A DNA stretch of 64,000 nt, taken from NCBI RefSeq assembly GCF_014654205.1, contig NZ_BNAW01000009.1, positions 1-64,000 on the forward strand, written 5' to 3'. The stretch comes from Amycolatopsis bullii (GTDB lineage Bacteria; Actinomycetota; Actinomycetes; Mycobacteriales; Pseudonocardiaceae). Of this stretch, positions 16,646 to 25,798 are shown one piece after another (positions within the stretch are counted from its first letter, which is position 1; every line of letters starts with the position of its first letter). Made by a program: the position numbers and the translations under genes. The notes under the pieces are model-generated. The model was given only the letters and a program-made list of their open reading frames with translations, was not told the origin of the DNA and did no database searches.

Positions 16646-18490
16646 GTGCCGCCTCTCCGTTCCCGGACCACCACCCACGGCCGCAACGCGGCGGGCGCGC
16701 GCTCGCTCTGGCGCGCCACGGGCATGACCGACAGCGACTTCGGCAAGCCGATCGTCGCGATCGCCAACTCCTACACGCAGTTCGTGCCCGGCCACGTGCA
16801 CCTCAAGGACCTCGGCGAGATCGTCGCGGACGCGGTCAAGGAAGCGGGCGGCGTCGCGCGCGAGTTCCACACGATCGCCGTCGACGACGGCATCGCCATG
16901 GGCCATTCCGGCATGCTCTACTCGCTGCCCTCGCGCGAGATCATCGCCGACTCGGTGGAGTACATGGTCAACGCGCACCAGGCCGACGCGCTGGTGTGCA
17001 TCTCCAACTGCGACAAGATCACCCCGGGCATGCTCAACGCGGCGATGCGGCTGAACATCCCGGTGGTGTTCGTCTCGGGCGGCCCGATGGAGGCCGGCAA
17101 GGCGGTCGTCGTCGGCGGCGTCGCCCAGGCCCCGACCGACCTGATCACCGCGATCGCGGCGTCGGCGAGCCCCGAGGTCGACGAGGACGGGCTGGCCGTC
17201 GTCGAGCGTTCGGCGTGCCCGACGTGCGGTTCGTGCTCGGGCATGTTCACCGCGAACTCGATGAACTGCCTCACCGAAGCCCTCGGTTTGTCGCTTCCCG
17301 GCAACGGCTCGACGCTGGCGACGCACGCCGCGCGCCGCGCGCTGTTCGAGCAGGCCGGGCGCACGGTCGTCGAGCTGTGCCGCCGCTGGTACGAAAACGA
17401 CGACGACTCGGTCCTGCCGCGTTCGATCGCGTCGAAGGCGGCGTTCGAGAACGCGATGGCCCTCGACATGGCGATGGGCGGTTCGACGAACACGGTGCTG
17501 CACATCCTCGCGGCCGCCCAGGAGGGCGAGGTCGACTTCACGATCGCCGACATCGACGCGATCGGCCGCCGCGTGCCGTGCCTGTCGAAGGTGGCGCCGA
17601 ACTCCGACTACCACATGGAGGACGTCCACCGCGCGGGCGGAATCCCGGCGATCCTCGGCGAGCTGTACCGCGGCGGCCTGCTCAACACGGACGTGTGGTC
17701 GGTGCACTCGCGTGACCTCGAATCGTGGCTTTCGGAGTGGGACATCCGGGCTTCGTCGCCGTCTGCCGCCGCTCTCGAGCTCTTCCACGCGGCGCCGGGC
17801 GGGGTCCGCACGACCCAGGCGTTCTCGACGTCGAACCGCTGGTCGTCCCTGGACACCGACGCTGCCGGCGGCTGCATCAGGGATGTCGAGCACGCGTACA
17901 CGAAGGACGGCGGCCTGGCGATCCTCCGCGGAAACCTCGCGGAGAACGGCGCGGTGATCAAGTCCGCGGGCATCGACGAGGACCTGTGGCACTTCGAGGG
18001 CCCGGCGCGCGTCCTGGAGAGCCAGGAGGAAGCGGTGTCGGCGATCCTGAAGAAGGAGATCCAGCCGGGCGAGGTCCTGGTGATCCGCTACGAGGGCCCG
18101 GCGGGCGGCCCGGGCATGCAGGAGATGCTGCACCCGACGGCGTTCCTCAAGGGCTCCGGCCTCGGCAAGAAGTGCGCCCTGATCACGGACGGCCGCTTTT
18201 CCGGTGGGTCGTCGGGCATTTCGGTGGGCCACATCTCCCCGGAGGCGGCCGCGGGCGGCCTGATCGGCCTGGTGGAGAACGGCGACCGGATCCTGCTGGA
18301 CGTCCACGAGCGCCGGCTGGAGCTGCTGGTGGAGCCGGAGGTCCTGGTGGAGCGCCGGGCGAAGATGGAGGCGTCCGAGCGGCCGTGGCAGCCGAAGGAC
18401 CGCCAGCGCCCGGTGACGGCGGCTTTGCGCGCGTACGCCCGGATGGCGACGTCGGCGGACACGGGCGCGGTCCGCGACGTGAACAAGTAA
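16646..18490 (+). CDS. ilvD: Dihydroxy-acid dehydratase
   Basis: An iron-sulfur enzyme that dehydrates 2,3-dihydroxy-isovalerate and its methylvalerate homologue to the 2-keto acids, the third step of valine and isoleucine synthesis. The 614-residue protein has cluster ligand motifs [12 protein letters not shown] (Cys122) and [17 protein letters not shown] (Cys191/194/197), and ends in the conserved [14 protein letters not shown] region. GTG 16646 is preceded by GGGAG and gives the family N-terminus ([10 protein letters not shown]). Unlike mycobacteria, where ilvD lies elsewhere, here it sits next to ilvBNC on the opposite strand, separated by the PH-domain gene. Confidence 0.97.
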   Translation: MPPLRSRTTTHGRNAAGARSLWRATGMTDSDFGKPIVAIANSYTQFVPGHVHLKDLGEIVADAVKEAGGVAREFHTIAVDDGIAMGHSGMLYSLPSREIIADSVEYMVNAHQADALVCISNCDKITPGMLNAAMRLNIPVVFVSGGPMEAGKAVVVGGVAQAPTDLITAIAASASPEVDEDGLAVVERSACPTCGSCSGMFTANSMNCLTEALGLSLPGNGSTLATHAARRALFEQAGRTVVELCRRWYENDDDSVLPRSIASKAAFENAMALDMAMGGSTNTVLHILAAAQEGEVDFTIADIDAIGRRVPCLSKVAPNSDYHMEDVHRAGGIPAILGELYRGGLLNTDVWSVHSRDLESWLSEWDIRASSPSAAALELFHAAPGGVRTTQAFSTSNRWSSLDTDAAGGCIRDVEHAYTKDGGLAILRGNLAENGAVIKSAGIDEDLWHFEGPARVLESQEEAVSAILKKEIQPGEVLVIRYEGPAGGPGMQEMLHPTAFLKGSGLGKKCALITDGRFSGGSSGISVGHISPEAAAGGLIGLVENGDRILLDVHERRLELLVEPEVLVERRAKMEASERPWQPKDRQRPVTAALRAYARMATSADTGAVRDVNK

Positions 18491-18506
18491 GCCAGGCTGG
18501 TTCGAG

Positions 18507-18539
18507 AAGGCCGTCCCGGGTTTCCCGGGGCGGCCTTTT
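18507..18539 (+). terminator. ilvD terminator
   Basis: AAGGCCG-T-CCCGGG (18507-18520) pairs with CCCGGG-G-CGGCCTT (18524-18537), followed by TT. It begins 16 bases after the ilvD stop. I see no gene in 18540-18675. Confidence 0.85.
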
Positions 18540-18675
18540 CCGCTCCACCAGGCGATTTTTCGGCACACCAAGACCTCGGCCCCCTGGGGGACCTCCGATT
18601 TCAACATTACCGGCGCCCACCGACAGTTTTCCGGCGTCGCGGAGGCCGGAGCCGCCCCGCCGAGTCGTCCCCCGG

Positions 18676-19251
18676 CTACCGCGTCAAGACGATGACCACG
18701 ACGGTCGCCGCGGCGGCGAGCAGCAGCGACACCAGTCCCAGCGGCAACGGCCGCTTCCGCCAGGGCGTGTTCCGCTCCAGCGAAATCGGCCCGGCGCCGG
18801 TGAACAGCAGGCTCAGCGCCGAGAGCCCCAGCAGCAGCTCGAACTCGAACCCCTGCCCCGAGCCCTCGAAGAACCCGCCGTGGAACTTCGCGTACACCGC
18901 GTTGGCCGCCACCCCGAGCAACCCGGCCGCGGCCAGCGGCGTGAACAGCCCGACGATCACCAGCACCCCGCCGCCGACCTCGGTGACCCCGGTGATCCAC
19001 GACAGCAGCGTCGTCTGCTTGTGGTAGCCGAACGTCTCCAGCACCCGCGCGAACCCGCCGATGCCCGGCCCGCCGAACAGGCCGAACAGGTGCTGCAGCC
19101 CGTGCGCGCCCATGGTCACGCCGAGCGCCAGCCGCAGAATCAGCAGGCCCAGCCCCAGCCCGCCCTGGCGCGGCGTGTCGTCCGACCGATCGTCCTCGAC
19201 GCCCGACAGGAGGCTGGTGGGCTGCTGCGAAAAGTCGTCTCCACTGCTCAC
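18676..19251 (-). CDS. DoxX-family membrane protein
   Basis: A 191-residue protein with about 35 hydrophilic residues, then four transmembrane helices at roughly 32-60, 85-115, 130-150 and 170-190. DoxX features are LGLLILRLALGVTMGAHGLQHLF, the GxG-rich ITGVTEVGGGVLVIVGLFTP, and NAVYAKFHGGFF. It matches in family and place M. tuberculosis Rv3005c, the DoxX subunit of a membrane oxidoreductase complex with SodA and SseA that protects against oxidative stress. Whether the partners exist here cannot be seen, since neither is in the window. It ends 37 bases ahead of the 2-hydroxyacid dehydrogenase gene on the same strand but is not overlapped by it. Confidence 0.88.
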   Translation of the reverse strand: MSSGDDFSQQPTSLLSGVEDDRSDDTPRQGGLGLGLLILRLALGVTMGAHGLQHLFGLFGGPGIGGFARVLETFGYHKQTTLLSWITGVTEVGGGVLVIVGLFTPLAAAGLLGVAANAVYAKFHGGFFEGSGQGFEFELLLGLSALSLLFTGAGPISLERNTPWRKRPLPLGLVSLLLAAAATVVVIVLTR

Positions 19252-19288
19252 CCGCGCAGGTTAGGGGATCGCCGCGGGCCTGGCGAGC

Positions 19289-20197
19289 TCAGTATTCGCC
19301 GTGCACCAGGTTGTCCGGCAGCTCGCCGCCGGCGTACCGGGCGATCTCGGCCGCGGCGACGGCGTAAGAACGACCACGAACCCCGCGGACGGCCCCGCCG
19401 ACGTGCGGCGTCAGCAGCAGCCCGGGCACCGTCCACAGCGGGTGCCCGGCGGGCGGCGGTTCGGGGTCGGTGACGTCGAGAGCCGCCCGCAACCGGCCCG
19501 TGGTCAATTCGGCGACAAGAGCGTCGGTGTCCACGACAGCGCCGCGCGAGACGTTGACCAGCACCGCGCCGTCGCGCATCCGGGCCAGGAACTCCGCGTC
19601 GACCATCCCCCGCGTGCGGGACGTCAGCGGCACCATCAGCACCACGACGTCGTGCAGCTCGAGCAGCCCGGGCAGCTCACGCACACCGTGCACGCCCTCC
19701 CGCGCGGTCATCCCGACCATCGTGCAGCGCGCGTCGAACGGCTCGAGCCGGCGCCGCAGGTGCTGCCCGAGGTCGCCGGCGCCGACGACGAGCACGCGCT
19801 TGCCCTGCAGCGTGTCCGCCGTCTGCCGCTCCCAGCGGCCTTCGCGCTGCGCCACGGCGAACACGTCCAGCTTCCGGTACATCGACAGCAGCGCGGCGAC
19901 GACCCACTCGGCCGTGCTCCCGCCGTGCGCACCGCGGCAGGTGGAGAGCAGGACGCCGTCGGGCACCTTGCCGACCCAGTCCTCGGCGCCGGCGGACAGC
20001 AGCTGGATCAGCTTCAGGTTCGGCAGCGTGCGCCACAGCTGCTCGCCCGGCGGGTGCTTGCCGGGGATGAGCACCTGGGCCTTCGCGGCCTCGGGCGGCA
20101 CCGGCTCGCCCCACTGGTAGCGCACGGGCAGGACCCGCGGGACCTCGGCGAGCACGGTCATGCCCTCGTCGTCGGGCACCAGCACGGTCAGCGTCAT
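19289..20197 (-). CDS. D-isomer-specific 2-hydroxyacid dehydrogenase
   Basis: A 302-residue NAD(P)-linked dehydrogenase of the phosphoglycerate-dehydrogenase superfamily. It lacks the ASB and ACT domains of SerA and so is not a second serine enzyme. The cofactor fold is GKRVLVVGAGDLGQHL; the catalytic Arg lies in VNVSRGAVVDTDAL, the Glu in DVTDPEPPPAGHPLW and the His in LLTPHVGG. The substrate could be glyoxylate, hydroxypyruvate or another 2-keto acid. ATG 20197 starts at MTLTVLVPDDEG; the frame opens only 11 codons further upstream. It lies upstream of doxX on the same strand, and divergent from the LppZ-like gene. Confidence 0.88.
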   Translation of the reverse strand: MTLTVLVPDDEGMTVLAEVPRVLPVRYQWGEPVPPEAAKAQVLIPGKHPPGEQLWRTLPNLKLIQLLSAGAEDWVGKVPDGVLLSTCRGAHGGSTAEWVVAALLSMYRKLDVFAVAQREGRWERQTADTLQGKRVLVVGAGDLGQHLRRRLEPFDARCTMVGMTAREGVHGVRELPGLLELHDVVVLMVPLTSRTRGMVDAEFLARMRDGAVLVNVSRGAVVDTDALVAELTTGRLRAALDVTDPEPPPAGHPLWTVPGLLLTPHVGGAVRGVRGRSYAVAAAEIARYAGGELPDNLVHGEY

Positions 20198-20262
20198 GAT
20201 CCCCAACGTAATCGAGGAGTACTCACCCATGGTTCACGCACCGGCCCCTAGGCTGGGGGATC

Positions 20263-21471
20263 ATGCGCACCCGCTACCGCTCGGCCCTGCTGGCGATCTT
20301 GGCCTGCGGCGTCCTGCTGCCTACTGGGTGCGCGCGGTTCGACGACACCGCGGCCGGCCAGACGTTCAGCCCCGCGCCCGTCCCGAGCCCCGAGTCGCCG
20401 CCCGAGGTCCAGGGCCCCGGCGCGGACTCCGGCAGCGACCCCAAGCAGGCACGCCCGGGCCAATCCGCCGCGCCCGTGCCGCCGCCGCAGGGCTGCAAGG
20501 ACTTCGACCCGTCGGTGATCGCGACGTGCCTGGACACCGTCGCCGCGGTGGCCGGCCTGCCGGGTGACGGCTCCACGCCGACCGCGCTGGCCGGCGAGCG
20601 CAAGAGCGGTCGCGTCCTGCTGGCGACGGCAGGCAAGGACGCGACGGACTTCGCGAAGCTCGACGTCCAGGCGGCCGGCGACGGCGGCCTGACCGGGCTC
20701 GCGCTGTCGCCGTCGTACGTCGAGGACCAGCTGGTCTTCGCCTACGTCACGACCGCGACCGACAACCGGGTCGTCCGGTTCGCCCAGGGCCAGCCGCCCA
20801 AACCGGTGCTCACCGGCATCCCGAAGGGCGCGTCCGGCAACCGCGGCACGATCGGCACGGACAACCGGGGCGCGCTCCTGGTCGCGACCGGCGACGCGGG
20901 CGACCCGAACGCCGCGGCCAACCCGAGCTCCCTCGCCGGGAAGCTGCTGCGGATCGACACGTCCGGCAAGGCCGCGGCGGGCAACCCGAACGGCTCGCTC
21001 GTGGTGGCGGCCGGCCTGCACGCGCCGGGCGGGGTGTGCGCGTCGGCCGACGGCGGCCGCGTCTGGGTCACCGACCGCCTCGCCGACAAGGACGCCCTCT
21101 ACCGGATCCAGCCCGGCCAGCCGCTGACGACGCCGGCGTGGACGTGGACGGACAAGCCGGGCGTCGCGGGCTGCGCCGACTTCGTCGACGCCAACGGCTC
21201 CCTCTCGGTCGGCACGTCCCTGGCCGGCAACCTGCAGAACCTGCCGGTGAGCCCGGACGGCGCGATCAGCGGCAAGCCGACGGTCAGCCTCGACGGGAAG
21301 ACCGGCAAGCCGCCGGTGACGTACGGGCGGCTGGCCGGCATGAGCATGATCAATCCCCAGCTGGCGGTGGCGGGCACGGTCAACAAGGATGGCGGCACCC
21401 CGGTCTCCAGCGACGACCGCGTCGTCCTGATCACCCCGGCCACCTCCGGCGGCGGCAACGGCAAGGACTGA
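20263..21471 (+). CDS. LppZ-like lipoprotein with PQQ-sugar-dehydrogenase fold
   Basis: A 402-residue lipoprotein. The N-terminus has a signal peptide ending in the lipobox LPTGC (Cys23), then about 60 Pro/Ser/Ala-rich linker residues. The rest resembles the beta-propeller of soluble PQQ-dependent glucose/sorbosone dehydrogenases: GGLTGLALSPSYVEDQLVF, NRGTIGTDNRGALLVATGD, SSLAGKLLRIDTSG and LHAPGGVCASADG. It matches M. tuberculosis LppZ (Rv3006) in type and neighbourhood. It is anchored on the outer face of the membrane; an actual enzymatic activity is not shown by sequence. Its stop is followed directly by the 36-bp tandem array. Confidence 0.87.
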   Translation: MRTRYRSALLAILACGVLLPTGCARFDDTAAGQTFSPAPVPSPESPPEVQGPGADSGSDPKQARPGQSAAPVPPPQGCKDFDPSVIATCLDTVAAVAGLPGDGSTPTALAGERKSGRVLLATAGKDATDFAKLDVQAAGDGGLTGLALSPSYVEDQLVFAYVTTATDNRVVRFAQGQPPKPVLTGIPKGASGNRGTIGTDNRGALLVATGDAGDPNAAANPSSLAGKLLRIDTSGKAAAGNPNGSLVVAAGLHAPGGVCASADGGRVWVTDRLADKDALYRIQPGQPLTTPAWTWTDKPGVAGCADFVDANGSLSVGTSLAGNLQNLPVSPDGAISGKPTVSLDGKTGKPPVTYGRLAGMSMINPQLAVAGTVNKDGGTPVSSDDRVVLITPATSGGGNGKD

Positions 21472-21488
21472 CCTGCGCGTTTCCGTCT

Positions 21489-21745
21489 GTCGCCGATAAT
21501 CGACCCACGGCCGGACCCGCACCGCCCCTGTCGCCGATAAACGACCACACCGGACCCGCGCCGCGGTCGCCGACAATCGACCGCACTCAGGTCGCGCCGC
21601 CGTCGCCGATAAACGACCACGGCCAGACCCGCGCCGCCATCGCCGACAAACGACCACGGCAGACCCGCACCGCCCGTCGCCGATAAACGACGACTGGCCA
21701 GAGCGCCCCCCTCGCCGAAACCGACTGCGGCCAGACCCGCCGTCC
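21489..21745. repeat. Seven-copy tandem array of about 36 bp
   Basis: Imperfect direct repeats with leading motif GTCGCCGATAAACGAC start at 21489, 21530, 21566, 21602, 21639, 21676 and 21711, with a decayed eighth near 21746. Periods are 41, 36, 36, 37, 37 and 35 bases. The trailing half, CACGGCCAGACCCGCGCCGCC-like, is conserved too, so there are no unique spacers and this is not CRISPR. It fills most of the gap between the LppZ-like stop and the sugar operon (21472-21807), which contains no other feature. Confidence 0.8.
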
Positions 21746-21807
21746 ATCGCCCACCGGAGCCGGGGCGGCCCGCCGCCTCCCCGGCCCACCGCCTCCCCGG
21801 CAGCCGG

Positions 21808-22950
21808 TCAGCTCAGTGGCTTCAGCTCCACCCGCCGCCCTTCAGCGGACGACGTCAGCCCGGCTTCCGCCACCTGCAACCCCCGGGCGGCCGAGAAGAA
21901 GTCGTACCGGTGCTGCCGCCCGGCGACGACGTCACGCACGAACTCCTCCCACTGCGCCTTGAAGCCGTTGTCGAACTCGGCGTTGTCCGGCACTTCCTGC
22001 CACTGGTCGCGGAAGGGTTCGGTGGCCGGCAGGTCCGGGTTCCAGACCGGCTTGGGCGTCGCCGAGCGGTGCTGGACGCGGCACCGCCGCAGCCCGGCGA
22101 CCGCGCTGCCTTCGGTGCCGTCGACCTGGAACTCGACCAGCTCGTCGCGGAAGACCCGCGTCGACCAGGACGAGTTGATCTGCGCGATGACCCCCGACTC
22201 GAGCTCGAAGATGCCGTACGCGGCGTCGTCCGCCGTCGCCGCGTACGCCTCGCCCTGTTCGTCCCAGCGGCGCGGGATGTGCGTCACCGCCTTGGCCGTC
22301 ACCGCCGAAACGCGGCCGAAGAGGTTCTCGAGCACGTAGTTCCAGTGGCAGAACATGTCGAGCACGATCCCGCCGCCGTCCTCGGCGCGGTAGTTCCAGC
22401 TCGGGCGCTGCGCCTCCTGCCAGTCGCCCTCGAACACCCAATAGCCGAACTCGCCGCGCACCGACAGGATCCGCCCGAAGAACCCGCCGTCGACCAGCCG
22501 CCGCAGCTTGAGCAGCCCGGGCAGGAACAGCTTGTCGTGCACGACGCCGTGGCAGATCCCGGCGTCCCGCGCGAGGCCGGCCAGCTCCAGCGCCGCCGGG
22601 AGCGTCTCGGCGAGCGGCTTTTCGGCGTAGATGTGCTTGCCCGCCGCGATCGCCGCTCGCACCGACGGCTCCCGCGCGGACGTCAGCTGCGCGTCGAAGT
22701 AGATCTCGACGTCCTGCAGCGCGGAGTCGGTGTCGGTGGTCCACGCCGTCAGGCCGTGCCGGTCGGCGAGGTCCTTGAGCTTCGCGGCGTTGCGCCCGGC
22801 GAGGATCGGCTCGAGCTGGACGCGGCTGCCGTCCGGCAGGGCGACACCGCCCTGTTCGCGGATCGCCAGGACCGACCGGAGCAGGTGCTGCCGGTAGCCC
22901 ATCCGGCCCGTCACCCCGTTGAGCAGCACTCCGATGCTGGACTGGTTCAT
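21808..22950 (-). CDS. Gfo/Idh/MocA-family oxidoreductase (operon gene 4)
   Basis: A 380-residue NAD(P)-dependent sugar or cyclitol dehydrogenase. The N-terminal Rossmann fold is atypical, GVLLNGVTGRMGYRQH; it is followed by the family's KHIYAEKPLAE motif (the EKP lysine is catalytic) and a C-terminal alpha/beta sheet domain with GGIVLDMFCHWNYVLENLFG. The substrate is unknown. ATG 22950 shares its A with the stop of the cupin gene (TGATG), so it is coupled. It is the last gene of a four-gene operon with LacI-type operators far upstream. The long frame to 23151 is only read-through into the neighbouring gene. Confidence 0.88.
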   Translation of the reverse strand: MNQSSIGVLLNGVTGRMGYRQHLLRSVLAIREQGGVALPDGSRVQLEPILAGRNAAKLKDLADRHGLTAWTTDTDSALQDVEIYFDAQLTSAREPSVRAAIAAGKHIYAEKPLAETLPAALELAGLARDAGICHGVVHDKLFLPGLLKLRRLVDGGFFGRILSVRGEFGYWVFEGDWQEAQRPSWNYRAEDGGGIVLDMFCHWNYVLENLFGRVSAVTAKAVTHIPRRWDEQGEAYAATADDAAYGIFELESGVIAQINSSWSTRVFRDELVEFQVDGTEGSAVAGLRRCRVQHRSATPKPVWNPDLPATEPFRDQWQEVPDNAEFDNGFKAQWEEFVRDVVAGRQHRYDFFSAARGLQVAEAGLTSSAEGRRVELKPLS

Positions 22951-23669
22951 CACTGCAAGCCTTCCTGGTCGAGCGGGATGTCGTATTCGGTGCGGCGCCC
23001 GCACATGCCGTAGCCGTCCGGGTTCGACGGCGTCGCGACCCGCAGGCCGGACCGGTCGAGGTGGCTCCCGTCGCCGTCGGCGAGCGCCTTCAGATGGGCG
23101 CCGGTCAGCTCGGCGGCCCGCAACGCCCCGGCCTGCCAGCGCGGTATCCACTCTGCGACCTTCGGCGCGACGAGCGCGACGGCCGCCCGGTGGAACGCCC
23201 GCAGCGGTTCCGGATCGCCGTCCCGCAGGGCCTCCCGCAGCGGCAGGTACCCGCGAACGGCCAGGTCACGGCGTTGCCGAGCGGCGTGGTCGGTTTTCGG
23301 CAACGCCGCGGCCTCGGCGTAGGCGGCCGGGTCGGCGAGCACGTCGGGCGGGAACGTGAAGACGGCGTCCCCGGCCTCCGGCAGCCCGCTGTTCTGCATG
23401 AGGACCGTGACGCGCAGGCCGTCGTCCTGCACCATCCGGTGTACGGTGCCGGGCGCGAACCACGCGATGACCCCGGCTGACAGCGGCGTCTCCGCGTAGC
23501 CGTCACCGCTCAGAGTCTGGACCGCGCCCCGGCCCCCGGTGACGACGTAGGCCTCGGTGCAGGCGAGGTGGACGTGCGGACTGCCCCCGCAGACGCCGTC
23601 CTCGGCCGCCCAGTCGTAGGCGCGCAGGTGCGAGACGCCGATGCCACCCGGTAGCGGAAAATCGTTCAT
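22950..23669 (-). CDS. Cupin-domain protein (operon gene 3)
   Basis: A 239-residue protein whose first 110 residues form a cupin: GSPHVHLACTEAYVVTGG carries the His-x-His-x(n)-Glu metal site of motif 1, and PGTVHRMV gives the motif 2 histidine. The remaining half is helical and Ala-rich, and I do not recognise it. A role as a sugar-binding or isomerase partner of the flanking dehydrogenases is plausible but inferred from context only. ATG 23669 overlaps the upstream stop by 4 bases and its own stop overlaps the next start by 1 base. Confidence 0.75.
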   Translation of the reverse strand: MNDFPLPGGIGVSHLRAYDWAAEDGVCGGSPHVHLACTEAYVVTGGRGAVQTLSGDGYAETPLSAGVIAWFAPGTVHRMVQDDGLRVTVLMQNSGLPEAGDAVFTFPPDVLADPAAYAEAAALPKTDHAARQRRDLAVRGYLPLREALRDGDPEPLRAFHRAAVALVAPKVAEWIPRWQAGALRAAELTGAHLKALADGDGSHLDRSGLRVATPSNPDGYGMCGRRTEYDIPLDQEGLQ

Positions 23670-24586
23670 GACCAGCCGTGCCCGTCGAGGTAGCGGGCGA
23701 CCCGGTCGCGGTCCCAGACCCCGTCGGCGACGACGATCCGGTAGCGGTAGGTGAAGCTCTCGCCCGGCGGCAGGTCGAATTCGTCGAAAAACGCCCACGA
23801 GAAGGCGACCATGGGCTGGTCCCCCGACCGGACGAACCAATGCGACTCGTGGATCGCCTTGTCGTTCTCGGGCGCATGGGCGAAGACGAGCGTCGAATGC
23901 GCGTCGACGCCGTCGTGCTCGCCGACGAACGCGAGCCACGGCGCCTGCGTGCCCATCATGGCCTCGCCTTCGAGGTCGCCGGGGCCGAGGACGCGGCCAC
24001 CGCCGAAGTCCCGGGGCCCCCGCCAGTGCAGCCCGGTGTACCCGGCCAGCTCGCGGCCCGCGGTGGTCGGGCTGCCGAACACGAGCGCGGTGTCGCGGAT
24101 GTTCGTCAGCTCGATCCCCCAGTCGAGCGCCCAGGACCCCAGCTCCGGTTCGACGGAGTGGACGACGATGTCGCGCCGCTCCCGCGCCCACTCCTCTCCG
24201 CCGTTGGCGACCCAGGTGAGGCCCTCGGTGAAGCTCAGCCGGTCGCGTTCGACGGTGAAGGCGGTGAATTCGTCGTGCCGCATCGAGCCGATGCGGTCGG
24301 GCAGCTCCTGGTACCAGTCACCGGGGACGTAGGTGTGCCCGCCCCAGAAGTTCTGCCCGGACAGGTGGCTCGCGGTCATCTGCAGGCCCTTGTGCCAGCG
24401 GTGGTCGGCGGGCCGGTAGCCGCTGACGGGCCGGCCGCCGAGGGTCCGCAGCGGGTGGGCGTAGGGCTTGCGCGACTCGAAGGCCACCGGGTCGGGTTTG
24501 TACACATAGGGCATCAGCTGGACGCCGCCCGCCTCGACGGCCACGTGCTCGCCGTGCCGGTGGGTCACCGTGATCGTCGCGCTCAT
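23666..24586 (-). CDS. PmoA-like (DUF6807) protein (operon gene 2)
   Basis: A 306-residue protein of the family annotated as PmoA-related or DUF6807, which despite the name is not a membrane methane monooxygenase subunit: there are no transmembrane helices. Recognisable segments are MPYVYKPDPVAFESRKPYAHPL, ADHRWHKGLQM, SGQNFWGGHTYVP and GELTWVAN-like strands, with conserved histidines that could bind metal. The fold resembles galactose-mutarotase-like sandwiches. It is nearly always found beside Gfo/Idh/MocA genes, as here, which suggests a role in handling oxidised sugars. Both ends overlap neighbouring genes by 4 bases. Confidence 0.78.
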   Translation of the reverse strand: MSATITVTHRHGEHVAVEAGGVQLMPYVYKPDPVAFESRKPYAHPLRTLGGRPVSGYRPADHRWHKGLQMTASHLSGQNFWGGHTYVPGDWYQELPDRIGSMRHDEFTAFTVERDRLSFTEGLTWVANGGEEWARERRDIVVHSVEPELGSWALDWGIELTNIRDTALVFGSPTTAGRELAGYTGLHWRGPRDFGGGRVLGPGDLEGEAMMGTQAPWLAFVGEHDGVDAHSTLVFAHAPENDKAIHESHWFVRSGDQPMVAFSWAFFDEFDLPPGESFTYRYRIVVADGVWDRDRVARYLDGHGWS

Positions 24587-25677
24587 CCGCGGCCTCCTGC
24601 CTGGTCGCCCGCCATGGAGCGGTAGAAGGGGTCGCCGGGCCCGATCTCCCCGCGGCGCACGCCGAGCCCGGTGGACGCGGACTTGTAGAGCGCGGCGATG
24701 AACTCGAGAACCTGCCGCCCGTCGTCCCCGCTGCACGGCGGCCGCCGCCCGGCCCGGTAGGCGGCGAGGACCGGCGCGAACGCGGCGGCGTGCGAGCTGT
24801 CGACGTCGGCGGCCGGGGTGTGCCACCGCTCGGCGGCCTCCCCGCCGACGTGCGGCGCCGGCGTGTAGCGCCAGTCCTTGACGCCGTATCCGTAGAGGTG
24901 GGTGAGCTCCGCGGTGGCGCGCTCGCAGTCGATCCGGATCCGGCTCACCTCGTCCGGTGAGAGCACGCTGTTGACGACGGTCGCGAGCGCGCCCGATTCG
25001 AACCGGACCAGTGCGGTGGAGACGTCCTCGGTCTCGACGTCGTGCACGAGCCGAGCGGTCATCGCCCGCACCTCGGCCCAGTCGCCGAGCAGGTGGAGCA
25101 GCAGATCCATCTGGTGGATGCCGTGGCCCATGGCCGGGCCGCCACCCTCGGTCTCCCAGCGTCCCCGCCACGGCACCGCGTAGTAGACGGCATCGCGGTA
25201 CCAGGTGGTCTGGCAGTGCGCGACGAGCGGGCGCCCCAGCTCCCCGCCGGCGAGCAGCTCACGGAAGTGCGCGGTGGCCGAGCCGGACCGCTGCTGGTAG
25301 ACGAAGGCGGCGTACGGACCGCCGTCCCGCTCGGCGACGGTCATCTCGTCGTACTCGGCGAGCGACCGGCACGGCGGCTTCTCACACCAGACCCAGGCCC
25401 CGCTCTCGAGCGCCTTCTTCGTCTGCTCGACGTGCAGGCTGGGCGGCGTACAGATCGAGACGAGGTCCGGTTCCTGCTCGGCGAGCAGCGTGCCCAGGTC
25501 GTGGTACGGCTTCGCGTGGTCGGTCGCGGCGCAGAACGCGGCGACCCGTGCCTCGTCGACGTCGGCGGCGGCCACGATGTCGACGTCTTCGTGGTGGACC
25601 TCGAAGGCGGTCCGGTGGCTTTCCGCGATGGCCCCGGTCCCGACGACCGCCACCCGTAAGCGCTTTCCCTGAGCCAA
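24583..25677 (-). CDS. Gfo/Idh/MocA-family oxidoreductase (operon gene 1)
   Basis: A 364-residue NAD(P)-dependent dehydrogenase: LRVAVVGTGAIAESHRTAF (Rossmann), VSICTPPSLHVEQ, the catalytic WCEKPPCRS motif, then GGPAMGHGIHQMDLLLHLLGDW in the C-terminal domain. The start is not certain. TTG 25677 has GGAGGGAG 8-9 bases ahead and places the Rossmann strand about 7 residues in, which I prefer to ATG 25737 with its Arg/Gly-rich extension. A LacI-type operator lies about 110 bases upstream, and a second operator-like motif falls within the first codons. It is the first gene of a coupled four-gene operon. Confidence 0.85.
   Translation of the reverse strand: MAQGKRLRVAVVGTGAIAESHRTAFEVHHEDVDIVAAADVDEARVAAFCAATDHAKPYHDLGTLLAEQEPDLVSICTPPSLHVEQTKKALESGAWVWCEKPPCRSLAEYDEMTVAERDGGPYAAFVYQQRSGSATAHFRELLAGGELGRPLVAHCQTTWYRDAVYYAVPWRGRWETEGGGPAMGHGIHQMDLLLHLLGDWAEVRAMTARLVHDVETEDVSTALVRFESGALATVVNSVLSPDEVSRIRIDCERATAELTHLYGYGVKDWRYTPAPHVGGEAAERWHTPAADVDSSHAAAFAPVLAAYRAGRRPPCSGDDGRQVLEFIAALYKSASTGLGVRRGEIGPGDPFYRSMAGDQAGGRG
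25656..25668. promoter_or_regulatory. Second LacI-type half-operator inside the first gene
   Basis: GGAAAGCGCTTAC on the minus strand keeps the AAGCGCTT core of the upstream operator. Its centre lies 130 bases from that of the main site. Two sites at this spacing would allow a LacI-family tetramer, or two dimers, to loop the promoter or block elongation. It overlaps codons for Gly-Lys-Arg-Leu, so chance is possible. Confidence 0.45.
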
Positions 25678-25784
25678 CCCGGGTCTCCCTCCACGGCTCC
25701 GGCGCCCCAGCAACGCCGATCCACGCCGCCCGGGCACCCGCGGACGGCGGCCGCCACGACCGGGCTGACCTCTCCGACCGTTCC

Positions 25785-25798
25785 AGAAAGCGCTTTCT
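25785..25798. promoter_or_regulatory. LacI-family operator AGAAAGCGCTTTCT
   Basis: A perfect 14-bp palindrome with the central CG of LacI/GalR-type operators that control carbohydrate genes in actinobacteria. It lies just downstream of the proposed -35 of the four-gene sugar operon and overlaps its -10. No LacI-type regulator gene is in the window. Confidence 0.75.

Noticed and set aside
16028..19000. Long minus-strand open frame opposite ilvD
   Set aside because: It crosses ilvD, the PH-domain gene and intergenic DNA, and has no domain signal. It is a shadow frame of high-GC DNA.
21489..21745. CRISPR array
   Set aside because: The whole unit, not a repeat between unique spacers, is conserved, and no cas genes are present.
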